A DNA stretch of 64,000 bases from Sphingobium vermicomposti (GCF_011762025.1 NZ_JAASQR010000002.1:186001-250000); one strand, 5' to 3'. Numbered from the stretch's first letter, positions 50,153 through 59,536 are shown. The notes: generated from the sequence alone by a model not told the origin. Translations and numbers: made by a program.

Positions 50153-51442
50153 ATGAATGATGACGACCGCTCTTTGCTGGAGCGACGCAAGAAGGTGCTG
50201 GGGACTGGCACGCCGCTTTTTTACGATCAGCCGCTGCATCTGGTCCGGGGCGAGGGGGCGTGGGTGTTCGATGCGCAAGGGCGGCGCTACCTCGACGTCT
50301 ATAATAATGTGCCGCATGTCGGCCATTGCCACCCGCATGTGGTGGAGGCCGCATCGCGGCAACTGGCGGCGCTCAACATCAATACGCGCTATCTGCATGA
50401 CAATGTCGTCGATTATGCCGAAAGGCTGACCGCGACCACCGACTATGCCCAGGCGGGCGTGTTCTTTACCTGCACCGGCACCGAATCGAACGAACTGGCG
50501 CTGCGCATTGCCCGGCACGTCACGGGCGGCACCGGCATCATCGCCAGCAGTTTCAACTATCACGGCAATTCAGCGGTGCTGGCGTCGATCTGCACCGCCT
50601 TTCCGGTGCCCGAAGCCTTCCCCGATTTCGCGCGGCTGGTGCAGGTGCCCGACCCCTATCGCCATCGGCAGGGCCGCACCGACGCCGATCTGGCCAACCA
50701 TTATCTGGACGAAGCGCGGGCCGCGATTGCGTCGTTGCAGGCGGACGGCGTCAAGCTGGCGGCGCTGCTGATCGATCCGTCCTTCGCGAATGAAGGGTTG
50801 CCTGAATATGTGCCCGGCTATCTTGCCGGTCTGGTGGACATGGTGCGCGCGGCTGGCGGCATCGTCATCGCGGACGAAGTGCAGTCGGGCTTCGGCCGCA
50901 CCGGCGCTGCGATGTGGGCGCACCAGTATCATGGCATCGTCCCTGACATCATCACCACCGGCAAGCCGATGGGTAACGGCTTTCCGATTGGCAGCGTTAT
51001 TTCGACCTATGACGTGATCGACGAGTTTGGCAGGAGCGCGAATTATTTCAATACGTTCGGCGGCAATCCTGTCGCGACCGCTGCGGGCGCCGCCGTGCTG
51101 GACGTCATCGAGAATGAAGGGCTGATCGCCAATGCCGCGCGCGTCGGCGCCTATGTCGGCGAGCGGATGAACGGATTGATGGCGCGCCATGAGATCATCG
51201 GCAACGTCCGCTGCCGTGGCATGTTCTTTGGGCTGGAACTGGTCGCGGATCGCGCGACGAAGGCACCGTCGCCCCTGGCCGGAAAGGTCGTCAACGCGAT
51301 GAAGGACAAGGGGGTGCTGCTCAGCCGCATCGGCCCGTTCGACAATATCCTGAAAATGCGCCCGTCCATGGTGTTCACCTGTGAACAGGCGGACATTCTT
51401 TTGGCCGCGCTTGACGAAACATTGGAAGAAGTGGCCCGCTGA
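50153..51442 (+). CDS. Class III PLP enzyme of the amino-alcohol phosphate phospho-lyase type
   Basis: A 429-residue PLP fold type I protein. ATG 50153 is chosen for the GGGAG 9 nt upstream; TTG 50132 and ATG 50144 are in-frame alternatives. Motifs are YNNVPHVGHCHPHVVEA (about 50-66), NTRYLHDNVVDYAERL, FTCTGTESNELALRIARH, FNYHGNS, ADEVQSGFGRTG (Asp241) and the PLP lysine in ITTGKPMGNGFPIG (Lys271). The NNVxHVGHCHP and NTRYLHDN segments are those of the AGXT2L group (ethanolamine-phosphate and phospho-hydroxylysine phospho-lyases), not of ordinary omega-transaminases. Its stop shares an A with the start of a kinase gene, which fits a kinase plus phospho-lyase pair that turns a beta-hydroxy amine into an aldehyde, ammonia and phosphate. 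Confidence 0.82.
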   Translation: MNDDDRSLLERRKKVLGTGTPLFYDQPLHLVRGEGAWVFDAQGRRYLDVYNNVPHVGHCHPHVVEAASRQLAALNINTRYLHDNVVDYAERLTATTDYAQAGVFFTCTGTESNELALRIARHVTGGTGIIASSFNYHGNSAVLASICTAFPVPEAFPDFARLVQVPDPYRHRQGRTDADLANHYLDEARAAIASLQADGVKLAALLIDPSFANEGLPEYVPGYLAGLVDMVRAAGGIVIADEVQSGFGRTGAAMWAHQYHGIVPDIITTGKPMGNGFPIGSVISTYDVIDEFGRSANYFNTFGGNPVATAAGAAVLDVIENEGLIANAARVGAYVGERMNGLMARHEIIGNVRCRGMFFGLELVADRATKAPSPLAGKVVNAMKDKGVLLSRIGPFDNILKMRPSMVFTCEQADILLAALDETLEEVAR

Positions 51443-52506
51443 TGCCCACGGCTATCGAAACATTCTATCTCCAGACCCCCGACGAACAGATCGCCGCGCT
51501 CCGGCAGATGGCGGAAGCGGCGCTGGCGCAGTGGCCCGGCACCTTCACCGGGCTGGCCCCGGTGAAATATCGCGAAAATGCGGTGTTTTCCGTATATCGC
51601 GACGATGGACGCCGTTTTGCCGTGCGTATTCACCGGCATGGCTATCACAGCGCCGCTGCGCTGCGTTCGGAGCTGGTCTGGATGCGGGCGCTGGCCGATG
51701 CCGGTGTCGGTGCGCCTGCCGCTGCGCTCAGCCATGGGGGCGAGGCGCTGGTCACGGTCACGCATCCCGCTGTGCCTGAGCCGCGTCAGGTCGATTTCCT
51801 TGACTGGTTGCCGGGAACGCCGATCGGATCGGCGGATGACGGGCTCACGCTGACGGGAGCCGAAGCGATTGCGGCGATGGAGAAAGTCGGGGCGCTTGCG
51901 GCGCGCGTGCACAATCATTCGCGGACGTGGACAGGCGCAGGGACAATGGTGCGCCACGCCTGGGACGAGGACGGGCTGATCGGATCGGAGCCGTTCTGGG
52001 GCCAGTTCTGGAAAATGCCCGGATTGACGGAAGCGCAGGTCGCACTGCTGCAACGGGCGCGGGTGCAGGCTGCGGCTGACCTTGCCGCATTCGGCAAGGA
52101 TGGCGACCGATACGGCCTGATCCACGCCGATTTCGTGCCGGAAAACATGTTGTTCGACGGGGAGCAGGTCAATCTGATCGACTTCGACGATTGCGGCTTT
52201 GGCTGGCACATGTTCGAGCTGGCCACCGCATTATTTTTCCTGGGCCATCAGAGCGATTATGAGCAGCTGATGCAGGCGCTGCTGCGCGGCTATCGCCAGC
52301 AGCGCGCCTTGCCCCCGGAGCATGAGGCGCTGTTGCCGCTATTCCTGTTTTTGCGCGGAACCACTTATCTTGGCTGGATGCAGACGCGCTACGAGACCGA
52401 GGCGGCGCAGACGCAGGGGCCGATGATCATCGAACGAACCTGCGCGCTGGCGGAACGCTACCTGAGCGCCACGGCTGACAAGACGCGACCTTCAAAGAAA
52501 GGGTAG
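51442..52506 (+). CDS. Small-molecule kinase (APH/choline-kinase fold)
   Basis: A 354-residue kinase starting within the stop of the PLP enzyme (TGATG). The N-lobe has RENAVFSVYRDDGRRFAVRI (about 44-63) and the C-lobe the catalytic loop LIHADFVPENMLFDG (Asp230, Asn235) and metal-binding NLIDFDDCGFGW (Asp247, Asp249). This matches the APH/hydroxylysine-kinase group. The genomic coupling to a phospho-lyase implies that it phosphorylates the hydroxyl of an amino alcohol, as described for 1-aminopropan-2-ol kinase and hydroxylysine kinase. No resistance function is suggested. The 3' end overlaps the convergent SDR gene by 15 bp. Confidence 0.8.
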   Translation: MPTAIETFYLQTPDEQIAALRQMAEAALAQWPGTFTGLAPVKYRENAVFSVYRDDGRRFAVRIHRHGYHSAAALRSELVWMRALADAGVGAPAAALSHGGEALVTVTHPAVPEPRQVDFLDWLPGTPIGSADDGLTLTGAEAIAAMEKVGALAARVHNHSRTWTGAGTMVRHAWDEDGLIGSEPFWGQFWKMPGLTEAQVALLQRARVQAAADLAAFGKDGDRYGLIHADFVPENMLFDGEQVNLIDFDDCGFGWHMFELATALFFLGHQSDYEQLMQALLRGYRQQRALPPEHEALLPLFLFLRGTTYLGWMQTRYETEAAQTQGPMIIERTCALAERYLSATADKTRPSKKG

Positions 52507-53280
52507 CGTGCCGACATCGACGATGCCGCCGCCGCCATCGACGCTAAGCGCGGTTCCCGTGACGAAGGAGGCATCATCGGACGCGAGAAAAGCGATGGCC
52601 GCTGCCATTTCGTCGGGCCGGGCCATGCGTCGTAACGGGTAGATGCTGGTCAACTCATCTTGAAGCTGCTGGGCGTCGATGCCCTTTTCCCGCGCGATAT
52701 CCTCGATCTCACGCAGCGCAAGTTCGGTGAGGGTCCAGCCGGGGCACATCGCGTTGCAGCGGATATTTTCCGGCCCATAGTCAAATGCGATCGACCGATT
52801 GAGGCCCAGCATCCCCGCCTTCGACGCGCAATAGGCGGCGTAGGACGGCGCGCCGACGAGGCCAGCGACCGACGAGACCAGTATGATCGCGCCCCCGCCG
52901 CGCGCCCGCATCGAAGGGATGGCGCTCCGTGCGGCCATCATCGCGCCATCCAGATTGATATCAAACACGCGATGCCAGTCCGGGAGCGAGATGCTTTCCA
53001 CCGAACCGAACTGCTCGATGCCTGCGCTCACGACCAGAATGTCGAGACCACCGAACGTATCGCCCGCGCGGTCGACCGCTCGCTCTATGTCGGCCAGGCA
53101 GGTCGTGTCGCCAACCACCGCGATGCCGTTACATTCCTTGGCGACGTGCATGAGTGGCGCTTCCCGACGTCCGAAGAGGACGACCTTGCCACCTTCGCGG
53201 GCAATGCGTCGGGCCGCCGCAGCGCCGATCCCGCTGCCGCCGCCCGTGATCAACGCAACTTTCCCATCGAACCTTTTCAT
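52492..53280 (-). CDS. Short-chain dehydrogenase/reductase
   Basis: A 262-residue classical SDR. ATG 53280 is preferred over ATG 53286 because GGAG lies 7 nt upstream of the former. The cofactor loop is ITGGGSGIGAAAARRIA (11-27), the active site is LVSSVAG (Ser136/137) and YAAYCASKAG (Tyr150, Lys154), and NAMCPGWT follows. It is divergent from the TonB receptor and shares the 36-bp palindrome with it. With the kinase/phospho-lyase genes it may oxidise or epimerise the hydroxyl of the amine substrate or process the aldehyde. It converges on the kinase gene with a 15-bp overlap. Confidence 0.85.
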   Translation of the reverse strand: MKRFDGKVALITGGGSGIGAAAARRIAREGGKVVLFGRREAPLMHVAKECNGIAVVGDTTCLADIERAVDRAGDTFGGLDILVVSAGIEQFGSVESISLPDWHRVFDINLDGAMMAARSAIPSMRARGGGAIILVSSVAGLVGAPSYAAYCASKAGMLGLNRSIAFDYGPENIRCNAMCPGWTLTELALREIEDIAREKGIDAQQLQDELTSIYPLRRMARPDEMAAAIAFLASDDASFVTGTALSVDGGGGIVDVGTLPFL

Positions 53281-53326
53281 GGACATGCTCCGTGTTCCTG
53301 AAGGGCTGGCGCTCCAGCTAATATTT

Positions 53327-53362
53327 CTGTTGAGTAATTTATCATGATAAGTTATTCAACAG
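53327..53362. promoter_or_regulatory. 36-bp near-perfect palindrome between SDR and TonB receptor
   Basis: The left arm starts CTGTTGAGTAAT and the right arm ends GTTATTCAACAG, around a central TTATCATGATAA (53339-53350). Only two pairs deviate, both G-T (53334/53355 and 53338/53351). It lies about 47 bp from the SDR ATG and 54 bp from the receptor ATG and could be one large bidirectional operator. Confidence 0.75.
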
Positions 53363-53416
53363 CTGAAAGAGGTCGGATGCACGCGGGAATCATCGGTATA
53401 AAAATAGGGGGCTGAT

Positions 53417-55810
53417 ATGATCAATTCGTCTGCAATGTGGCTAAGGTCGGCATCGTTGATCGCAATATTGCTTTGTAGTCAGCCCGTCCTTGCTCAGGAT
53501 AGTTCCGAATTAACCGACCCTGGTCTGTCCCCGGCTGCGCCCGCCGGAAGTGACAATCCCTTCGGCGAGATCATCGTCACCGCGCAGAAGCGCGCGCAGA
53601 GTCTGCGCGACGTGCCGGTGTCGATTTCGGCCTATTCCGGCGACCAGCTCAAGAAGCTGGGCATCACCAACACCACTGAAATCACGCAGCAGATTCCGGC
53701 GATGCACATCAATGCCTGGTCGCCCAACGTGACGATCTTTAACCTGCGCGGCATTTCCCAGAACAACTTCACCGACTATCTGGAAGCGCCCGTCGCCGTC
53801 TATACCGACAATGCCTATATGGGGTCGATCAACGGGATCAGCGGCCAACTGTTCGATATCGAGCGGGTGGAGGTGCTGCGTGGTCCGCAGGGCACATTGT
53901 TCGGACGCAATGCTACCGGCGGCGTTGTCCATTATCTCAGCCACGGTGCCACCGACCGTGATTTGAACGGCTATGTCGAGGGCAGCTATGGCCGCTTCGA
54001 ACAACGATCGCTGGAAGGTGCGATCGGCGGCCAAATTGTCGAGGGATGGCGCGCCCGCCTGTCGATGCGCCGCGCGCTGGGCGGCAATTATATCAAGGCG
54101 AAGGATACCGACGCGGCCAATGGCCTGGTCAGTTCCGGGCAGGATGTGGGCGGCCAGAACGCCTTTTCCCTGCGCGCGACGACGCAGATCGACGTCACGC
54201 CCGACCTGATGGTGGAACTATGGTACAAATATTCGCGCGATCATGAGGTGCCGACCGGGGCATACTCGTTCGAAAATTGCGTGTTCGAAGCGAACGGCTA
54301 TTGCCGCGTCAATTCGGCCGGTCTCACCAATGGACCCGGCGGCGTCATCAACGGGATCACCGGGGCGAAGGCGTCGCCCTATGACAATTTCTCCGGCACG
54401 GCGGGCCATCTCAACCGCCGCGTCCATATCGGTCAGGCCAATGTCACCTGGAAGCTGGGGGATGTCGAACTGACGTCGATCACAAATTACACCACGCTCA
54501 AGAAAGATTATCTGGAGGATGGCGACGGTTTGCCGATCGAAGTGATCGTTTTTGGCACCACGGCCAAATATGATCAGATTTCGCAGGAACTGCGCCTTTC
54601 CGGCGGTTCCGGCCCGCTGAAATGGCAGGTCGGCGGCTATTATCTCGACATGCGGACCAAGGGGACGATGACGACGATCGGCGCGCCCGTGATCGGCAAC
54701 GCCATCGATCTGAACGGTGCCGCCAACGCGCCTCAAGTGCTGGAACGCTATTCGTTGATCTCCAAAAACTGGTCCGTCTTTGGTCAGGGCGAGTATCAGC
54801 TGACCCCCGAACTATCGCTGATCGCGGGGCTGCGCTATTCCAAGGATAGCAAGTCCATGGATTATATCTCGACGCTCAGCGACATCGGCTTTCCCGACCA
54901 GACGCTGGCGACGGACGAGACATTTTCAAGCCAGAGGCCCGGTGCGAACCGCATAAGTCATGGCGACTATGCGGCGCGCGTGTCGCTTAATTACAAGCCC
55001 AACCGCGACACGTTGATCTTTGCTTCCTATAATCGCGGCATCAAGGGGGGGAACTGGACGCTCGCCCCGACCGTGACGGCCGATCTGTTCCAGCATAAGC
55101 CCGAAACGCTGCACAGTTTCGAACTGGGGGCGAAACTGTCGACTCCCGACCAGAAACTGCGGGTGAACGCCACGCTGTTCCATTATATCTATGAGGATTA
55201 TCAGGCATTCGCCATGATCGGCGGCACGCCGCAGGTGTCGAACAGCGACGCGCTCGCCACCGGAGCCGAAGTTGAAATCACCTGGCAGCCGGTCGATCAC
55301 CTCAACATGATGCTGGGCGGCAGCTGGGAAACGTCGAAGGTCAAGACCGTGCGTGCGGCGGGTGAACAGATCGGACCAGAATTGTTCCCCGGCGCGCCCG
55401 ACGCGCAATATTGCACGAATATCGGCGGCGCGTTCCGCTGCGTCTTTCCCGATGCGACCGTCAAGGATGCACAGTTTCCGAACGCGCCCCGGTTCAGCCT
55501 GAACTACCTCGTCCGCTATGATTTCGATGTGGGAGCAGGGACGGGCGCGGTGCAGGTCGATGGCGCATGGTATGACAAGCAGTTTCTGGAAGTTACCAAC
55601 GCGGCGTCATCGATCCAGCGCGCCTATAATGTGACCAATATGTCGCTGAGCTGGACCGACCCCAGCAACAGGTTCGACGTGTCGCTATGGGGCAAGAATG
55701 TTTTTGGCGAACAATATCGCGCCTATACGCTCAATCTGGGCATATTGGGGACGACTTCCTATTATGCGCCGCCTGCCAGCTATGGCGCGACGGTGCGGGT
55801 GTCGCTGTGA
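53417..55810 (+). CDS. TonB-dependent outer-membrane receptor
   Basis: A 797-residue receptor. ATG 53417 follows AGGGGGC. The signal peptide covers about residues 1-26 (WLRSASLIAILLCSQPVLA). The TonB box/plug begins GEIIVTAQKRAQSLRDVPVS, then FNLRGISQNNFTDYLEAPVA and VEVLRGPQGTLFGRNATGG, and the barrel ends YGATVRVSL. It sits 27 bp upstream of an MFS transporter and shares the palindrome with the divergent SDR, so it probably takes up the substrate of the kinase/phospho-lyase pathway across the outer membrane. The ligand cannot be read. Confidence 0.93.
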   Translation: MINSSAMWLRSASLIAILLCSQPVLAQDSSELTDPGLSPAAPAGSDNPFGEIIVTAQKRAQSLRDVPVSISAYSGDQLKKLGITNTTEITQQIPAMHINAWSPNVTIFNLRGISQNNFTDYLEAPVAVYTDNAYMGSINGISGQLFDIERVEVLRGPQGTLFGRNATGGVVHYLSHGATDRDLNGYVEGSYGRFEQRSLEGAIGGQIVEGWRARLSMRRALGGNYIKAKDTDAANGLVSSGQDVGGQNAFSLRATTQIDVTPDLMVELWYKYSRDHEVPTGAYSFENCVFEANGYCRVNSAGLTNGPGGVINGITGAKASPYDNFSGTAGHLNRRVHIGQANVTWKLGDVELTSITNYTTLKKDYLEDGDGLPIEVIVFGTTAKYDQISQELRLSGGSGPLKWQVGGYYLDMRTKGTMTTIGAPVIGNAIDLNGAANAPQVLERYSLISKNWSVFGQGEYQLTPELSLIAGLRYSKDSKSMDYISTLSDIGFPDQTLATDETFSSQRPGANRISHGDYAARVSLNYKPNRDTLIFASYNRGIKGGNWTLAPTVTADLFQHKPETLHSFELGAKLSTPDQKLRVNATLFHYIYEDYQAFAMIGGTPQVSNSDALATGAEVEITWQPVDHLNMMLGGSWETSKVKTVRAAGEQIGPELFPGAPDAQYCTNIGGAFRCVFPDATVKDAQFPNAPRFSLNYLVRYDFDVGAGTGAVQVDGAWYDKQFLEVTNAASSIQRAYNVTNMSLSWTDPSNRFDVSLWGKNVFGEQYRAYTLNLGILGTTSYYAPPASYGATVRVSL

Positions 55811-55837
55811 TGGTCGGCCCGGCGCGGGGGCTTTGAG

Positions 55838-57043
55838 ATGACGGGGCAGGCCACTATGCGCGGCAGATCCCACCCGGACCACCCGCTGGCCATCGCCAGT
55901 TTCGTCCTGCTGGGAACGATCGGTGTCCTGTCCTTCATCGTGCAACCCGCGCTGGTGCAGGGTTTCGTTACGCAGCTTCATCTGACAGAGACGCAGGCGG
56001 TCGACCTTGCGGGGATCGAGATGTCGGCCGTTGCGCTGATGACCGTCATATTGGCGTTCGTCGGCAACCGCTTCGACTGGCGGATGCTGACCATCGGATG
56101 CCTGCTGGTCGCGGGCGCGGGTAATTTCGCGTCGGCGCTCACGGCGGGTGGCAGCGGCTTTGGCGCGGCCCGCTTCCTGGCTGGGCTGGGCGAGGGCGGC
56201 GTCATCAGCCTGAGTTTCTGCTTCGTCGGCCTGACCCGGCGCACCGACCGCAATCTGGCCTATTATCTGGTCGTCCTGCTAGCCTATGGCGCGCTTGGCA
56301 TCTGGCAAGCGCCGATGCTGTTCGACACGATCGGCCTCAAGGGCATATTCCTGATTTTCACGGTCGTGACGCTGCTTTCCATCGCCTGCGCGCCCTTCCT
56401 GCCGCGTTCGTCCGACGATCGGCATCAGCATCAGCATGAAGGCCATTCCGCCCTGGGCCCGCCGGTCCTGCTGATGATCTCGGCGCTGACCGGCGTCCTT
56501 GTCTATAATCTGGCGCAGGGCATTGCGTGGGCCAATCTGTTCCTGATCGGCATCGCCGCGGGCCTTCGGGAGCAGAATGTCGCCGACGCCCTGTTCATTT
56601 CGCAGGTCGTGGCGGTGGGTGGCGCGCTCGCCGCCATCGTGCTGGCCGAACGGATCGGGCGGATGCATGTATTCACGGTCGGCATATTGGGCGGGGTCCT
56701 GTGCATCGGCATGCTGATCGGCACGCCCGGTGCCACCACCTTCCTCATCGCGGTCTGCGGATTCAATTTCCTGTGGAACATGGTTCAGCCCTTTATCCTG
56801 GGTGCCGTCAACGAGATGGATGGCAAGGGCCTGATGATGCGCGCGGCCATCGCCGTGCAGATGATCGGCCTGGGGGGAGGGCCGATCATTTCGGGCCGCC
56901 TGATCGGGGGAGGCGATTTCACCGGCGTCGAATGGGTCTGCATCGGCTGCTTCGTGCTCAGCTTTGTCCTGCTGGTGCTGCCGCTTCGGCGGCGGCATAT
57001 CACCGCCGTTCATCCCCATGCTGCTTTCGCTGACGCCAACTGA
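55838..57043 (+). CDS. MFS transporter
   Basis: A 401-residue MFS protein with 12 hydrophobic segments, starting 27 bp after the TonB receptor. TM1 is ASFVLLGTIGVLSFIVQPAL; TM4 region RFLAGLGEGGVISLSF is rich in glycine as in transporters. The central cytoplasmic loop (about 188-203) carries a short His-rich stretch RHQHQHEGH, unusual for a sugar or aromatic MFS protein and possibly metal-binding. It likely moves the compound taken up by the receptor across the inner membrane. No substrate-specific motif is recognised. Confidence 0.85.
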   Translation: MTGQATMRGRSHPDHPLAIASFVLLGTIGVLSFIVQPALVQGFVTQLHLTETQAVDLAGIEMSAVALMTVILAFVGNRFDWRMLTIGCLLVAGAGNFASALTAGGSGFGAARFLAGLGEGGVISLSFCFVGLTRRTDRNLAYYLVVLLAYGALGIWQAPMLFDTIGLKGIFLIFTVVTLLSIACAPFLPRSSDDRHQHQHEGHSALGPPVLLMISALTGVLVYNLAQGIAWANLFLIGIAAGLREQNVADALFISQVVAVGGALAAIVLAERIGRMHVFTVGILGGVLCIGMLIGTPGATTFLIAVCGFNFLWNMVQPFILGAVNEMDGKGLMMRAAIAVQMIGLGGGPIISGRLIGGGDFTGVEWVCIGCFVLSFVLLVLPLRRRHITAVHPHAAFADAN

Positions 57044-57059
57044 TGGGCTGGGAATATGT

Positions 57060-57079
57060 GCTCCTGCGCAGGCAGGAGC
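57060..57079. terminator. Hairpin between convergent MFS and hpaD genes
   Basis: GCTCCTGC and GCAGGAGC form a perfect 8-bp stem with a GCAG loop between the two stop codons. No T-tract follows, so it may be only a weak or factor-dependent terminator. Confidence 0.4.
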
Positions 57080-57088
57080 CGCGCCGCG

Positions 57089-57937
57089 TCAAACCGGGAA
57101 GATGGCGTTGATCTGGCCCGTGCCCGACGAGGGGAAATAGGGCGTCACCACTTCGGCCCTGCCCGTATAATCCGCGCCGCCCAGCACCCCCATCATCATC
57201 GCGGTGTCATGCATGAAGCCTTCGCCATGGCATTTGCTGGCATAGTCCTGAAGCATCCCGGCAAAGCTGCGCCAGTCGCCCGTTTCCCACATCTCCACCG
57301 CGCGCCGGTCGACCGCTTCGAGCAGCGGACTCCAGATCTTGTTCATATATTCCTCCGACTCGCCATTCTGGGCGAAGCGGTGGGATAGCGAGCCGCTGGC
57401 GAGGAAGGCGACGTTTCCGTCATAGTCCCGCTCCACCGCTTCGCGCATGGCGCGGCCCAGCGTCATCGAATCTTCCAGCGCGTGCACCATGCAGAGCGCC
57501 GAGACGGACACCGCGCGAAAATGCTGGTCGGGATTCATGTAGCGAAGTGGCACCAGCGTGCCATATTCCGGCTCCAGTGAAGCGATCTGATGCGCGCGTG
57601 TGTGCACACCGGCACGCGTCGCTGCCGCCGCCAGCAGCTCGCCCAGTGCGGGGTTGCCGTCACAGGCGTAGGGCATGTCCTTGATGAAATGCGGCAGCTC
57701 GCCGGAGGTGTAGATGCCCTCCCACCGGGCCGAGCAATTCACATGATAGCCCGAATTGACGAGCCAGTGCGTGTCGAACACGACCAGCGTATCGACACCC
57801 AGGTCGCGGCACCGTTGGCTGATGATGCGATGCCCTTCGATCGCCGCTTCCCGGCAGCCTTTATGCGGCCCTTCCAGTTCCGACAGATACATTGACGGCA
57901 CATGGGTGATCTTGGCTACCAGTGAAACCTTGCCCAT
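57089..57937 (-). CDS. hpaD: 3,4-Dihydroxyphenylacetate (homoprotocatechuate) 2,3-dioxygenase
   Basis: A 282-residue class III extradiol dioxygenase, near the E. coli HpaD length and closely like it (MGKVSLVAKITHVPSMYLSE). ATG 57937 has GGAG 9 nt upstream. Iron ligands are His12, His57 (VFDTHWLVNS) and a Glu in the HGEGFMHDT region; LASGSLSHRF holds the catalytic His. It opens the ring of homoprotocatechuate at the 2,3 bond to 5-carboxymethyl-2-hydroxymuconate semialdehyde. It ends the hpaG1-G2-F-H-I-D run on the minus strand, 40 bp after hpaI. Confidence 0.96.
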   Translation of the reverse strand: MGKVSLVAKITHVPSMYLSELEGPHKGCREAAIEGHRIISQRCRDLGVDTLVVFDTHWLVNSGYHVNCSARWEGIYTSGELPHFIKDMPYACDGNPALGELLAAAATRAGVHTRAHQIASLEPEYGTLVPLRYMNPDQHFRAVSVSALCMVHALEDSMTLGRAMREAVERDYDGNVAFLASGSLSHRFAQNGESEEYMNKIWSPLLEAVDRRAVEMWETGDWRSFAGMLQDYASKCHGEGFMHDTAMMMGVLGGADYTGRAEVVTPYFPSSGTGQINAIFPV

Positions 57938-57977
57938 CGCGGCGAACTCCTTTTTCCTGCGTTCCGGTCGAACGCGC

Positions 57978-58733
57978 TTATCCCCTGACCTCGTCGAGCA
58001 GGGCCTTGCCCCCCTTGACCAGCAAACCGATGTCCGTGCCCGCCGCGACGAAGGCATAGCCCTGCTCGCAGCACTGGCGCGTATGTTGGGGCGACAGCGC
58101 GAATATGCCCGCTGGTTTGCCCGCGCCGCGAATGGCCGTCATTGCCTGCGCAACGGCGTCCTGGACCTCTGCATGGCCCGGATCGCCAAGATGGCCGAGC
58201 GAGGCGGCGAGATCGCCGGGGCCGATGAAGACTGCATCGACACCGGGCGTGGCGGCGATTGCGGCGGCATTGGTGAGGGCGATGCGGCTTTCGATCTGGA
58301 CGATCACCGTCAGCCCGTCCGCCGCATTGGCCAGATAGTTCGGCGTCATGCCGAAACCGGCGGCACGGCTGGTCCCGCTCGCCACGCCCCTTATGCCCTC
58401 CGGCGCATAGCGGGTGGCGGCGACGGCGGCGGCGGCTTGCTCTGCGGTGTCGACCATGGGGATCAGCAGGGTGCGGAAACCGATGTCGAGATATTGCTTG
58501 ATGATGACCGGATCATTGGCCGGGACACGCGCGATCGGTTCTGGGCCATGGCGCTCGACCGCCTGCAACTGGCCGAGGAGCGTCTGGGCGGTGTTGGGCG
58601 AATGTTCGCCGTCGAACAACAGCCAGTCGAAGCCCAGCCGGGCGCAGATGTCGGCGGTGTAATTATTGGCGAGCGCCTGCCACAGTCCGATCAGGGGCTT
58701 TCCTTCGGCTAGCCTGTGCTTGAACGGGATCAT
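57978..58733 (-). CDS. hpaI: 4-Hydroxy-2-oxoheptane-1,7-dioate aldolase
   Basis: A 251-residue HpcH/HpaI class II aldolase. ATG 58733 overlaps the hpaH stop by 4 bp. Active-site elements are [11 protein letters not shown] (catalytic His), [31 protein letters not shown] (metal Glu) and [14 protein letters not shown] (metal Asp). It splits the C7 hydroxy-oxo-diacid to pyruvate and succinate semialdehyde, with a divalent metal. The semialdehyde dehydrogenase at 61863 can finish the route. The family is promiscuous toward aldehydes. Confidence 0.95.
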   Translation of the reverse strand: MIPFKHRLAEGKPLIGLWQALANNYTADICARLGFDWLLFDGEHSPNTAQTLLGQLQAVERHGPEPIARVPANDPVIIKQYLDIGFRTLLIPMVDTAEQAAAAVAATRYAPEGIRGVASGTSRAAGFGMTPNYLANAADGLTVIVQIESRIALTNAAAIAATPGVDAVFIGPGDLAASLGHLGDPGHAEVQDAVAQAMTAIRGAGKPAGIFALSPQHTRQCCEQGYAFVAAGTDIGLLVKGGKALLDEVRG

Positions 58734-59536
58734 GTGAACCTCACCGAAATGCACCCCAGCGGGCCGTAGTCGACATGGAAGCTGTCGCCCGCGCGCGCGA
58801 ACACCGGCGCGGTGAAGCTGCCCCCCAGGATGATCTGCCCCGGTTCCAGCCATTCGCCGTGGGGCGCGATCTTGTTGGCGAGCCAGGCCGGGCCGTTGGC
58901 GGGGTGATTGAGCACCGCCGCCGCGACGCCCGATTCCTCTATGACGCCGTTGCGATAGAGCAGGGCGGACACCCAGCGCAGATCGACCGCGTCTGGCTTC
59001 ACCGGCCGCCCGCCAAGGACGATGCCCGCATTGGCGGCATTGTCGGAAATGGTGTCGAACACCTTGCGCGTGACGCCGCTCGCCCGGTCGATGCGTTCGA
59101 TGCGCGCGTCGATGATCTCTATCGCGGGCGTGACATAGTCGGTGGCGTTCAGCACGTCGTACAGGGTGACGCCCGGCCCCTTGAGCGGGTGTTTCAGGAT
59201 GAAGGCCAGTTCGACCTCGACGCGCGGTTCGATGAAGCGATCGATAGGAATATCATGGCCGTCGAGGAACAGCATATCGTCCAGCAACGTGCCGAAATCC
59301 GGTTCGGTCACGTTGGACGAACGCTGCATCGCGCGGCTGGTCAGGCCGATCTTATGGCCGATGACCGTGCGCCCCCCGGCCAGTTTCCTGTCCACCCATG
59401 CCCGGCTGACGGCATAGCCGTCTTCCAGTGTCATGTCGGGATGTTCCAGCGAGAACTGGCCGATCTGCGTGCGCGTCCTTTCCGCTTCGTCGAGGCGGGC
59501 GGCCAGTGTTTCGATGATATCGGGGGCAAGGGGCAT
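58730..59536 (-). CDS. hpaH: 2-Oxohept-4-ene-1,7-dioate hydratase
   Basis: A 268-residue fumarylacetoacetase-fold hydratase. It starts within the stop of hpaF (TGATG). Features are [28 protein letters not shown], the metal-binding [11 protein letters not shown] (two Glu) and [10 protein letters not shown], then [11 protein letters not shown]. HpaH adds water to 2-oxohept-4-ene-1,7-dioate to make the hpaI substrate. The gene is overlapped at both ends, so it is co-translated with hpaF and hpaI. Length equals that of known HpaH proteins. Confidence 0.95.
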   Translation of the reverse strand: MPLAPDIIETLAARLDEAERTRTQIGQFSLEHPDMTLEDGYAVSRAWVDRKLAGGRTVIGHKIGLTSRAMQRSSNVTEPDFGTLLDDMLFLDGHDIPIDRFIEPRVEVELAFILKHPLKGPGVTLYDVLNATDYVTPAIEIIDARIERIDRASGVTRKVFDTISDNAANAGIVLGGRPVKPDAVDLRWVSALLYRNGVIEESGVAAAVLNHPANGPAWLANKIAPHGEWLEPGQIILGGSFTAPVFARAGDSFHVDYGPLGCISVRFT

